DNA of 64,000 bases from Calothrix sp. C42_A2020_038 (GTDB lineage: Bacteria > Cyanobacteriota > Cyanobacteriia > Cyanobacteriales > Nostocaceae), in contig JACYLQ010000035.1 of assembly GCA_015272395.1 (NCBI GenBank), positions 62,001 to 126,000 of the forward strand, read 5' to 3'. A model generated the notes under the pieces. It was given only the letters and a program-made list of their open reading frames with translations. It was not told the origin of the DNA and did not search any database. This document shows, in pieces, positions 56,438-64,000 of this stretch; within the stretch, counting starts at the first letter, position 1, and each line of letters opens with the position of its first letter. Position numbers and translations under genes: made by a program.

Positions 56438-57826
56438 TTAAGTTAAGTGCATAAATACTATTTTAAGTAAATCGGCTTGGGTGAATGGTTTTGTCAAATA
56501 ACCAGATGCACCAACTAACCGTGCTTTTACTTTATCTACTAGTCCTTTGTTACCCGTCACCATAATGATAGGTGTTTTTTTAAACATTGAGTTATTACGA
56601 ATAATTTTGCACAATTCATATCCGTCTATACCATCCATGTTTAAGTCCAGTAAAATCAAGTCAGGTTTGTTACGAATTATCGACATCACCGCTTTTACAG
56701 GGTCATTAATTGTAACGACCGAAAAATTTTCATGCTCCAAAAAACGACTTATTTCTCTGAGAACAGTAGGACTGTCGTCAACAGAAACGATTTTATATAT
56801 TTTGCGATCGCTTTGTGGTTCTGATGTACTCTTGGGAGGAGTTGGAGTTGGTGCAGAACGTGTTTCTGGAACTGTCTGCCTGATAACTTCATTCTGTGGT
56901 TGTTGTTGAGGAACTGTAATATTATTAGTTCCAATGACTCGTTGAGTAACAGCCCCATTAGATACTCGTGCCTGAATAGGTAACTGATTATTTGTTTCAG
57001 TAATGTAATCATCAGCATCACTTGACTTCTCATGCACTTTGGGGAGTTTGTCAAATGGTGGGTCTGGTTCGTGGAGAACAATTTCTCCACTATTGATATA
57101 TGGGTAAAGCTGCCGCACCATTTCTACTTCATCCTGGTTGACAATAACAGCTAGATGTCGTAAGCTAAACCCCTTCATCCAGTTTGTGAGATTTTGGTGT
57201 ATTGCTGATAGTTTGTGCTTTAGTACCTCTGTTGGCACCCGCAAGTATGGGCGTTGATAGGGAGATGAAATATATGGGCCTAATGATTGCCAACCGCGTA
57301 GCTGCTGCTCACACATCCCAAGTATTTTTTCTGTATCAATTCTGCAAATAATAGGTAATTTATTTACAATATTTATTAATTTGTAATTCCCTGTATTAAT
57401 TAATGAGAAAGATTCAAGCACTTCCTTGACCATTTCTTGAATCAAGATCGCAGCTTGAGTTGGATTGATATGACGTTGACTAACTAGCCAGCAAATAGCT
57501 TGGTACTCAGGTGGTTGTTCGGGAAATTTTTCTAAACTGGAATCACCGCTTAAATTTGATTGGTCAGTTTCAAACATCAAACGCACTTGCACGCGAATAT
57601 CGCTGCTCAATGCACTTAGCTGCTGGTCTAAACGGCGTAAATGCCTTTCTAATCGGTCAAAGGGTTCTACCGAATGAGTGGCATAAATAATTTTTCCCTG
57701 TTCTAAGTATATCAGCCAGGTGACAGAATTACTTAATACATGCAAACAAGTACTATCATTACAGTTTGATAGGTGGCGTAGTAGACTGAGGGAACGTAGT
57801 CTGGTGAATGTGCCTAAAATATTCAT
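56438..57826 (-). CDS. PATAN (DUF4388)-REC response regulator, PatA/PilG-like
   Basis: 462 residues from ATG 57826; the frame is open from a TTG at 57868 but the PATAN domain begins after it. N-terminal DUF4388 part ('LLRHLSNCNDSTCLHVLSNS', 'TWLIYLEQGKIIYATHS'), a middle helical region, a Q/P/T/S-rich linker (about 290-345), then a receiver with 'VSVDDSPTVLREISRFL', 'PDLILLDLNMDGIDGYELCK' and 'GYLTKPFTQADL'. Relatives include PatA (heterocyst pattern), PixG and PilG (phototaxis, pili). Which role applies is not shown. Confidence 0.9.
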   Translation of the reverse strand: MNILGTFTRLRSLSLLRHLSNCNDSTCLHVLSNSVTWLIYLEQGKIIYATHSVEPFDRLERHLRRLDQQLSALSSDIRVQVRLMFETDQSNLSGDSSLEKFPEQPPEYQAICWLVSQRHINPTQAAILIQEMVKEVLESFSLINTGNYKLINIVNKLPIICRIDTEKILGMCEQQLRGWQSLGPYISSPYQRPYLRVPTEVLKHKLSAIHQNLTNWMKGFSLRHLAVIVNQDEVEMVRQLYPYINSGEIVLHEPDPPFDKLPKVHEKSSDADDYITETNNQLPIQARVSNGAVTQRVIGTNNITVPQQQPQNEVIRQTVPETRSAPTPTPPKSTSEPQSDRKIYKIVSVDDSPTVLREISRFLEHENFSVVTINDPVKAVMSIIRNKPDLILLDLNMDGIDGYELCKIIRNNSMFKKTPIIMVTGNKGLVDKVKARLVGASGYLTKPFTQADLLKIVFMHLT

Positions 57827-58509
57827 CAGCTTGGAGTTTTTCCAGTAGATTAGTCGTAATATCGGCAATTATGATATGTTGCCCGATACAGTTGCTGTAA
57901 TTTTTATATCTCTCTAGAATGAAATTCTAAAAGTTGATATGCATATATGTTACAAGCAACAAAAATGACCGTGACTATTGTTTTGTTACATTTTACATAA
58001 CTAACTTTTTTTTCGCAGTTTTTGAAATTGCAATTTCCCTAAGTCCAAGCATCGATATAATGTTTGTAAGTCAATTCAGCAAACTCGGAATCGCAGTGTA
58101 AATCGATGTCTTATCGGTATACATCTACGAATAAACCGAGGTCATAATTGTGATTTCACCAAATACATAAGTCTTCTATATGAAAAATTTAAAAACTCGA
58201 AAGCAGAAAAGTTAAAAATTATTGTATTGTAAATGTTTATCTAGTCAAATTGCAAAGTAGATTACAACTAGCAAATCTGACCCCTGCTAAATTCTTTTTT
58301 ACTCAAACTATTTATTTATGGCAATTAAGAGTTTGCTGAGTATATTGGTATTATTGCAAAATATAATAGATTTTAACTATTAAGTATTATAAGCAATTTA
58401 CAGAAACTCACGAACTAAGAGTCGCTTTGTCGCTTTTTCTGATTCGTCAGATGTAATTTTAAATTTAAAGTAAACAACAAAACCGTACCCTATTATAAAA
58501 CAAAAAGTT
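57827..58509. other. AT-rich intergenic region upstream of the VWA-PP2C-kinase triad
   Basis: 680 bases between divergent units, very AT-rich; no gene or strong repeat seen. It must hold the promoters of both the PATAN regulator and the triad. Confidence 0.5.
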
Positions 58510-59184
58510 ATGGCTGATACATTAAAACTTGATGAAGTTGTGGAGTTTGCTGAGAACCCAGAACCTCGTTGTCCGTGTGTACTACTTCTTGACACTTCTG
58601 GTTCAATGCAAGGTACAGCAATCAGTGCCTTGAATGCAGGATTACAAACTTTTCAAGAAGAGTTGGTAAAAAATAGTCTAGCAGCCCGAAGAGTAGAAGT
58701 CGCTATTGTAACATTTGATAGCAACGTCAACGTTGTGCAAGATTTTGTGACGGCAGATCTATTCAGTCCACCAACTTTATCCGCACAAGGGTTGACGACT
58801 ATGGGCGCCGGAATTCACAAAGCTTTAGATTTGATTGCGGAGCGCAAGACGCAATACCGTACCAATGGAATTGCATACTACCGTCCTTGGGTATTCATGA
58901 TTACAGATGGAGAACCACAAGGAGAATTTGAAGATGTTGTGGAACAAGCAGCATTACGTTTACAAGCCGATGAAGCAAATAAGCGGGTTGCTTTTTTTAC
59001 AGTCGGCGTGGAAAATGCTAATATGATGCGGTTGAGTCAAATAGCTGTACGTAGTCCGTTGAAACTCCAGGGCTTAAACTTTGTGGAAATGTTCGTATGG
59101 TTGTCGGCAAGTATGTCAGCCGTATCGCACTCCAAAGTTGATGAACAGGTGGCACTACCCCCTATTGGCTGGGGTTCTGTTTAA
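58510..59184 (+). CDS. VWA-domain protein, TerY-like
   Basis: 224 residues, one VWA domain: metal site D28-x-S-x-S in 'PCVLLLDTSGSMQGTAISAL', later 'GLTTMGAGIHKALDLI' and 'WVFMITDGEPQGEFE'. This is the TerY type. First gene of a VWA-phosphatase-kinase triad (51 bases to the next), described by comparative genomics as the TerY-P triad and linked to stress signalling through phosphorylation. Carries one GGCGCC. Confidence 0.92.
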   Translation: MADTLKLDEVVEFAENPEPRCPCVLLLDTSGSMQGTAISALNAGLQTFQEELVKNSLAARRVEVAIVTFDSNVNVVQDFVTADLFSPPTLSAQGLTTMGAGIHKALDLIAERKTQYRTNGIAYYRPWVFMITDGEPQGEFEDVVEQAALRLQADEANKRVAFFTVGVENANMMRLSQIAVRSPLKLQGLNFVEMFVWLSASMSAVSHSKVDEQVALPPIGWGSV

Positions 59185-59235
59185 TCTTTACTATTGATTA
59201 AACGCTCACACAGCTGTTGCACGTGAATAACTATA

Positions 59236-60015
59236 ATGAACACTGTAAAAGAAATGGTTCACTGGCGGGTTGTTGCCGCTTCTGTATGTGGCACAAGTCA
59301 TGTAAAGAATGAGCAGCTGTGTCAAGACGCACACTACTGGCAAATTTTGCCTGATAACATTTTAGTAGCTGCTGTAGCAGACGGGGCTGGTTCTGCCAAA
59401 CTAGGTAAAGTCGGGGCGATGATCGCAACCGAAGCTGCTGTTGAGAGTGTATCAAAGCAAGAAATTAATAGACGCGCACTTGGTAGTGACGACTTTGTTC
59501 GTTCACTGTTAACGGGTGCAATGGTAGCAGCGAAAAAAGCAGTCGAGGAAGAAGCTGAGGTGACTTCTTCATCACCTCTAGATTTAGCCACAACATTAAT
59601 AGTTACTGTTGCAACACCAGAAAGTGTAGCTGTAGCGCAAATTGGCGATGGTGTAGCTGTAGCAAAAGATTACCAAGGTAACTTACTTGCACTGACGATG
59701 CCCGATAGTGGTGAATATATAAATGAAACCACTTTTTTGACCTCGTTCGATTCGATTGACACAGCACAATTACGTTTGTGGCGCCAACCAATTGTTAACG
59801 TTGGTGTATTAACGGACGGACTGCAAATGTTAGCGATTAATATGGCGGTAGGTGCGCCGCACAAACCGTTCTTCTTTCCGTTGTTTGAATTTGTGGCGAA
59901 TATCGACGACAAATCAGTCGCGAAAGAACAATTAGTCAAATTTTTGCGTTCGGAACGTATTACACAACGTACTGACGATGATCTCACGCTCGTCTTAGCA
60001 GCACTACACGATTAG
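59236..60015 (+). CDS. PP2C-type protein phosphatase
   Basis: 259 residues. Metal-binding aspartates in 'AAVADGAGSAKLGKVGAMIA', 'GDGVAVAKD' and 'TDDDLTLVLAAL', and the start 'GTSHVKNEQLCQDAHYWQIL'. It should remove phosphates put on by the kinase encoded next. 67 bases from the kinase gene. Confidence 0.92.
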   Translation: MNTVKEMVHWRVVAASVCGTSHVKNEQLCQDAHYWQILPDNILVAAVADGAGSAKLGKVGAMIATEAAVESVSKQEINRRALGSDDFVRSLLTGAMVAAKKAVEEEAEVTSSSPLDLATTLIVTVATPESVAVAQIGDGVAVAKDYQGNLLALTMPDSGEYINETTFLTSFDSIDTAQLRLWRQPIVNVGVLTDGLQMLAINMAVGAPHKPFFFPLFEFVANIDDKSVAKEQLVKFLRSERITQRTDDDLTLVLAALHD

Positions 60016-60082
60016 TTAACTCTGATTGTCGTTTGTTGAGGCAGCATTTATTTAAAATTACTCCTCTATCTTAATCCTCGAA

Positions 60083-62266
60083 ATGCAGGTACTACGTTGT
60101 CTTCCCAACCAACAAAATCTTACTATTAACCTCACCGTAAGTTTAGGGCGTGGCGGTGAAGCATGTATATACACGGTACCAACCGATGCGGAGTTAGTGG
60201 CTAAGGTTTATCACAAGCCCACGGAGGAACACCATAGCAAGCTTTCTGTAATGCTTGCTTACCCTCCAGAGAACCCAACGGCTTGTTTAGGACATATTTC
60301 TATAGCTTGGCCACAAGAACTAATATATTCAGGTGATGGTAGTAACCGCATAATTGGGTTTTTGATGCCACGCATTCGAGGAATGCGCCCAATAATCGAT
60401 TTTTATAATCCAAGAACTCGTCGTCAGCATTGTCCACTATTTAGCTATCAATATTTACTCCGTACCGCGCGCAATTTAGCAGCAGCTTTTGCCGCGCTCC
60501 ACGCACGAGGTTATTGCGTAGGAGATGTTAACGAATCGAATATTTTGGTTAGCGATACAGCATTAGTGACACTTGTTGACACCGATTCGTTCCAAGTTCG
60601 CAACCCAGACAATAACACTGTTTATCGGTGTCCAGTTGGCAAACCAGAATTCACCCCTCCAGAATTACAAAACAAAACTTTTGCCGAGTGCGACCGTATC
60701 GCAGCTCATGATTTATTCGGATTAGGAGTGTTGATTTTTCAACTTTTAATGGAGGGAACACACCCGTTTTCGGGTATTTATCAAGGTGTTGGTGAACCAC
60801 CCACTTATGAAGCACGGATTGCCAAAGGTCACTTTACCTACAGCCAAAGAACTCGCGTACCCTACATTCCGACTCCCATCGCTCCACCGTGGGAAATGTT
60901 ACATCCAGCGTTACAAGAATTATTTCGACGCTGTTTTGAAGAAGGATATCACAACCCATTAATACGCCCTAGCGCTGCAACTTGGCTTTTGACTTTAGCC
61001 GAAGTTGAAGAATCGCTCATCACGTGTACAGCTAATCCTCAGCACCGCTACAGTAGTCACCTACATAGTTGTCCTTGGTGTGAGCGCAAGTTACGTCTTG
61101 GAGGACGCGACCCATTCCCATCACAGCGAGCAATCGCAGCAAAAGAGCATTTGCAAACTCAAATTCCTCGTAAGAAACCTCGCCCTACTACTGTTCCTCG
61201 TGTTCCTCAATCAAGCTTTCCCGTCAACCATTTTAACTATCAACATTCTAATGCCCCTTATCATCATCCTTACTACAAGCCAGCAAAAAAAGCAAAATAT
61301 TATCCAGTTGTATTTTGCCTATTAACGTTTGGTTTGTTAGGCTATCTCGATGTCATGATCAAATTCACAAGCCGTCCGTTTACAAACCAAAATTCTTACA
61401 CGCAAACGCTTGTAACTCCAAAATCAACAACTAGAGATAATCTCAGTTTTAGTGACTATTACAAACAAGGTCACGCTTCCTACATGGTTAAAAACTATGA
61501 GGAAGCAATTAGAAAGTTTACTAAAGCGATTCAAAAAGTACCCAACTACGCCAAAGCTTATGTGAATCGAGGTAACGCTCACTTCAACCTCAAACAGTAC
61601 GAAGCTGCCTTATCTGACTATAACGAAGCAATAAAAATCAACCCAAACGAAACTAAAGCTTATGTCAGTCGAGGTAACACGCATTTAATTCTTGCTGACT
61701 ACAGCAGCGACCCTGACAAAGACTACAGAAAGGCAATTGCTGATTTCAATAATGCTATTCGTCTTAACCCTCGTGAAATCGAAGCTTTGATTCGGCGCGG
61801 AATTGTGCGCGCGCAAGTTGCTAAGTACAGTGGAGAATCACAGGACGACTACAAAAAAGCAATCGCAGATTTCAATCAAGCCCTCAGTCTTAGCCCATCC
61901 CGAGCTGAAGCTTACTATCAACGTGGTTTAGTTAGGTATCAAATTGCACAGTACAGTAGCGAATTTGAAAACGAATATCGACGCGCAATTGATGATTTTA
62001 ACCAAGCATTGACCCTTAATCCACAAATGGCAAGAGTTTACCTCAAGCGTGGTATTGTTCGCTATGAACTTGCACAGTATGGGGGTAAAAAATCAAGTCA
62101 GCAGCAAATGCAAGCTGTAGACGACTTGCAACGCGCGGCTAAAATCTCTTTGCAGCAACAAGATATGGAAAATTACCAACAAGCTCTAAGCAGTATTTGT
62201 GTAGTTATTGAAAATAAATGCGATGCGTTCTTCCAACATACCAATATTATCGATAAAACTAACTAA
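60083..62266 (+). CDS. protein kinase-like domain + Zn site + TM + TPR
   Basis: 727 residues. Kinase fold: glycine loop GRGGEACIY (22-30), K41 in LVAKVYHK, catalytic loop variant 'GYCVGDVNESNILVSDTALV' in place of HRD, and DTDSF in place of DFG, typical of the triad's kinases. A Cys/His site follows (NPQHRYSSHLHSCPWCERKL, near residue 335), a membrane helix near 410-430, then TPRs ('YAKAYVNRGNAHFNLKQYEA') to the end. So the kinase faces the cytoplasm and the TPR part lies on the other side of the membrane or beyond the helix. Third member of the triad. Confidence 0.92.
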   Translation: MQVLRCLPNQQNLTINLTVSLGRGGEACIYTVPTDAELVAKVYHKPTEEHHSKLSVMLAYPPENPTACLGHISIAWPQELIYSGDGSNRIIGFLMPRIRGMRPIIDFYNPRTRRQHCPLFSYQYLLRTARNLAAAFAALHARGYCVGDVNESNILVSDTALVTLVDTDSFQVRNPDNNTVYRCPVGKPEFTPPELQNKTFAECDRIAAHDLFGLGVLIFQLLMEGTHPFSGIYQGVGEPPTYEARIAKGHFTYSQRTRVPYIPTPIAPPWEMLHPALQELFRRCFEEGYHNPLIRPSAATWLLTLAEVEESLITCTANPQHRYSSHLHSCPWCERKLRLGGRDPFPSQRAIAAKEHLQTQIPRKKPRPTTVPRVPQSSFPVNHFNYQHSNAPYHHPYYKPAKKAKYYPVVFCLLTFGLLGYLDVMIKFTSRPFTNQNSYTQTLVTPKSTTRDNLSFSDYYKQGHASYMVKNYEEAIRKFTKAIQKVPNYAKAYVNRGNAHFNLKQYEAALSDYNEAIKINPNETKAYVSRGNTHLILADYSSDPDKDYRKAIADFNNAIRLNPREIEALIRRGIVRAQVAKYSGESQDDYKKAIADFNQALSLSPSRAEAYYQRGLVRYQIAQYSSEFENEYRRAIDDFNQALTLNPQMARVYLKRGIVRYELAQYGGKKSSQQQMQAVDDLQRAAKISLQQQDMENYQQALSSICVVIENKCDAFFQHTNIIDKTN

Positions 62267-62883
62267 GAACATAACCCCTAATTCCTTCCCAGATGCGGGA
62301 AGGGGAACAATAAAATATCGATTTTAAACCCTCTCCCTGTGTCGGGTTAGCTTTTTTTCTAAAAAACGGTGGCGTGGAGGGCGCCTCCGTACTTTTCGTG
62401 TGGCTCCGTTACATGTAATGTCTCTAGATTGTGGGCAATCAGCCGAACATGATATCAGCCTCCGACTGGCGCCGCGAATGCTCCAATAAAACTATGAAAC
62501 TAGCACATCTGTTGAAACCCTGGTTATATATGAATTTTTTGAATGTGCAAGTTAGGAGTTATAAAAAATTATATCATCGTAGAGACGAGGCTTGAACCCT
62601 TGTCTCTATAATATCGGATTTTACCAATGATTTAGGACTGCTATATATAAATTCTTTATTAACGATAAAGTCATTGAGATAAAAGCTTTTGGCGCTAAAA
62701 GCTTTTTGGTTTTTTCATAGATAAAATAAGTTTATTTATCTAGGCTTTACACATAACTGTAGAAATACAGTTAGATTATATACTTAGAAAATAAATAAAA
62801 ATAATACTTCTGAATTAGGTTTGTGCTGTTAAGAGTGCAAACAGAATTAAATGTCAATCTACCTAAACTTTTAGAGGAATTCC
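62267..62883. other. intergenic region with repeats and a possible terminator
   Basis: 617 bases. CCTTCCCAGATGCGGGAAGG near 62285 matches the inverse of a repeat near 52090. TAGAGACGAGG / CCTTGTCTCTA at 62580-62609 is another GAGACGC-family hairpin. AGCTTTT-GGCGCT-AAAAGCT followed by TTTTTGGTTTTTT at 62684-62716 looks like an intrinsic terminator on the plus strand, but it stands 400 bases past the kinase and 170 before rfbF. Confidence 0.6.
62684..62716 (+). terminator. possible intrinsic terminator upstream of rfbF
   Basis: 7-bp stem AGCTTTT/AAAAGCT, 6-base loop GGCGCT, then T-rich tail. Weak stem because of AT pairs; could instead be an attenuator in the rfbF leader. Confidence 0.5.
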
Positions 62884-63657
62884 ATGAAAGCAGTAATTTT
62901 GGCTGGGGGACTTGGAACACGTTTAAGTGAGGAAACAAGTGTTAGACCCAAGCCAATGGTGGAAATCGGGGGAAAGCCAGTTTTATGGCATATTATGAAA
63001 ATTTATTCCGCTCATGGTATCAATGATTTCATAATTTGCTGTGGTTACAAAGGTTATGTTATCAAAGAGTATTTCGCTAACTACTTCTTGCACATGTCTG
63101 ACGTTACTTTTGACATGCGCTTTAACCAGATGAACGTACATTCAGGTAATGCAGAACCTTGGCGTGTCACTCTTGTTAATACAGGTGATAACACAATGAC
63201 CGGTGGAAGATTAAAGCGAGTTCGCGAACATATTGGTAATGAAACTTTCTGCTTTACCTACGGTGATGGCGTTAGCGATGTTAACATTACAGAACTAATT
63301 AAATTTCACAAAGAGCAAAAAGGACTAGCGACACTAACTGCGGTTCAACCACCAGGACGCTTTGGCGCAATTGTACTAGGTCAAGAACAAACCAGAATTT
63401 CCAGTTTCCGTGAAAAGCCTGAAGGTGACGGAGCGTGGATTAACGGTGGATACTTTGTTTTAGAACCAGAAGTTATTGATCTAATCGCAGATGACACAAC
63501 AGTCTGGGAGCAAGAACCATTAGAAAAGTTAGCAGAAAAAGAGCAGCTTTCGGCTTTCAAACATAGTGGTTTCTGGCAACCAATGGACACACTGCGCGAT
63601 AAAAATTACCTCGAAGACTTGTGGAATAAAAACAAGGCACCTTGGAAAGTTTGGTGA
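62884..63657 (+). CDS. rfbF: glucose-1-phosphate cytidylyltransferase
   Basis: 257 residues. Nucleotidyltransferase start '[20 protein letters not shown]', [19 protein letters not shown], '[12 protein letters not shown]', '[14 protein letters not shown]', and the end '[20 protein letters not shown]', which is the CDP-glucose synthase (RfbF) pattern. It makes CDP-glucose for dideoxyhexoses of surface polysaccharide. AGAGGAA precedes the ATG. Confidence 0.96.
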   Translation: MKAVILAGGLGTRLSEETSVRPKPMVEIGGKPVLWHIMKIYSAHGINDFIICCGYKGYVIKEYFANYFLHMSDVTFDMRFNQMNVHSGNAEPWRVTLVNTGDNTMTGGRLKRVREHIGNETFCFTYGDGVSDVNITELIKFHKEQKGLATLTAVQPPGRFGAIVLGQEQTRISSFREKPEGDGAWINGGYFVLEPEVIDLIADDTTVWEQEPLEKLAEKEQLSAFKHSGFWQPMDTLRDKNYLEDLWNKNKAPWKVW

Positions 63658-63660
63658 TAG

Positions 63661-63890
63661 GATTTTGGGTTTTAGATTTTGGGTTATCAATTTTCGTAAC
63701 AATCAATTTTTGTAACATTTGTCAAATCATTCTCATCCGTGTTCAGACTTTAGATTTTAGATTGAATATCAAATGTAAAATCAGGTAATCCCAAATCCAA
63801 AATCAGGTAATCTAAAATCAACTAATCCCAAATCCATTCATTATCGCACGACAAATCTAAAATCAACTAATCCCAAATCCAAAATAGTTA
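63661..63890. repeat. tandem AAATCCAAAATC / GATTTTGG repeats
   Basis: Many copies of ATTTTGGGTTTTAGATTTTG and of AATCCCAAATCCAAAATC in both senses between rfbF and the next gene, including a half of the 5799 palindrome (ATCGCACGACAAATC). Can fold into several hairpins; a low-complexity intergenic repeat block of a kind frequent in Nostocales. Confidence 0.75.
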
Positions 63891-63902
63891 CAGGGTTTAT
63901 CA

Positions 63903-64000
63903 ATGTACGATTTTGCCATTATCGGTGGTGGTATTGTCGGTCTTTCTACCGCAATGACTATAGGGAAGCGTTATCCTGATGCTCGCATTTTGGTTCTTGA
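63903..64000 (+). CDS. L-2-hydroxyglutarate oxidase-like FAD protein (N-terminus only)
   Basis: 32 residues before the right edge: 'YDFAIIGGGIVGLSTAMTIG', then RYPDARILVLE, the FAD-binding GxGxxG start of the DAO superfamily with the spacing usual for LhgO. The rest lies outside, so the family is likely but not proven. In cyanobacteria lhgO-like genes do occur beside sugar-nucleotide genes. Confidence 0.7.
   Translation, partial: MYDFAIIGGGIVGLSTAMTIGKRYPDARILVL

Overview
The window is chromosomal DNA of a cyanobacterium, most likely a filamentous (Nostocales-like) one. Evidence: Ycf46-type ATPase, split pntAA/pntAB/pntB transhydrogenase, a CcmK carboxysome shell paralogue, Rubisco activase with a C-terminal small-subunit-like domain, a DUF2808 protein, a PATAN-domain response regulator, and a DUF177-KhpB-YidC-PH-RnpA-L34 cluster in cyanobacterial order. 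No rRNA or tRNA gene was seen; the one structured RNA is the SRP RNA at about 48.2 kb.

Layout. 0-6.4 kb: end of a membrane sensor, a REC-histidine kinase, small conserved genes, ycf46 and an SH3 protein. 5.8-9.3 kb (minus): rpmH-rnpA-PH-yidC-khpB-yceD. 9.6-14.2 kb: DUF2808 protein and the pnt operon. 14.6-24.2 kb: an eroded nonribosomal-peptide/siderophore locus (broken type II thioesterase, clipped MbtH, two small unknown genes, MFS exporter, Fe-siderophore binding protein, two damaged TonB receptors head to head) interrupted by toxin-antitoxin cassettes and an IS fragment. 24.2-32.2 kb: a mosaic with a RiPP-like remnant (leader-like peptide, decapitated SPASM maturase, transporter), phoD and several toxin-antitoxin pairs, separated by repeated elements that look like attC/palindromic cassette boundaries. 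32.3-38 kb: ordinary core genes (aminotransferase, CcmK, DUF697-type GTPase, SDR, hydrolase, YjbQ). 38.2-46.3 kb: a five-gene set, LRV-repeat protein / MoxR ATPase / DUF2201 (peptidase-like + VWA) / LRV / LRV. 46.6-57.8 kb: queF, small genes, ffs, rca, Mn-catalase, pheT and two response regulators. 58.5-62.3 kb: a VWA / PP2C / kinase-TPR triad (TerY-P type). 62.9-64 kb: rfbF and the start of an LhgO-like oxidase.

The strongest window-wide signal is a palindrome census by eye. GGCGCC occurs about 60 times (about 4 expected for this base composition), evenly through host DNA, but not once between 23,899 and 32,204. In that stretch the classical cyanobacterial HIP1 octamer GCGATCGC occurs 7 times, against once in the rest of the window. 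This marks the stretch as DNA from a different, HIP1-type source, and it agrees with its cassette-like content and gene debris. The best candidates for a poorly described system are the LRV-MoxR-DUF2201-LRV-LRV cluster and the cassette-boundary repeats around toxin-antitoxin genes.
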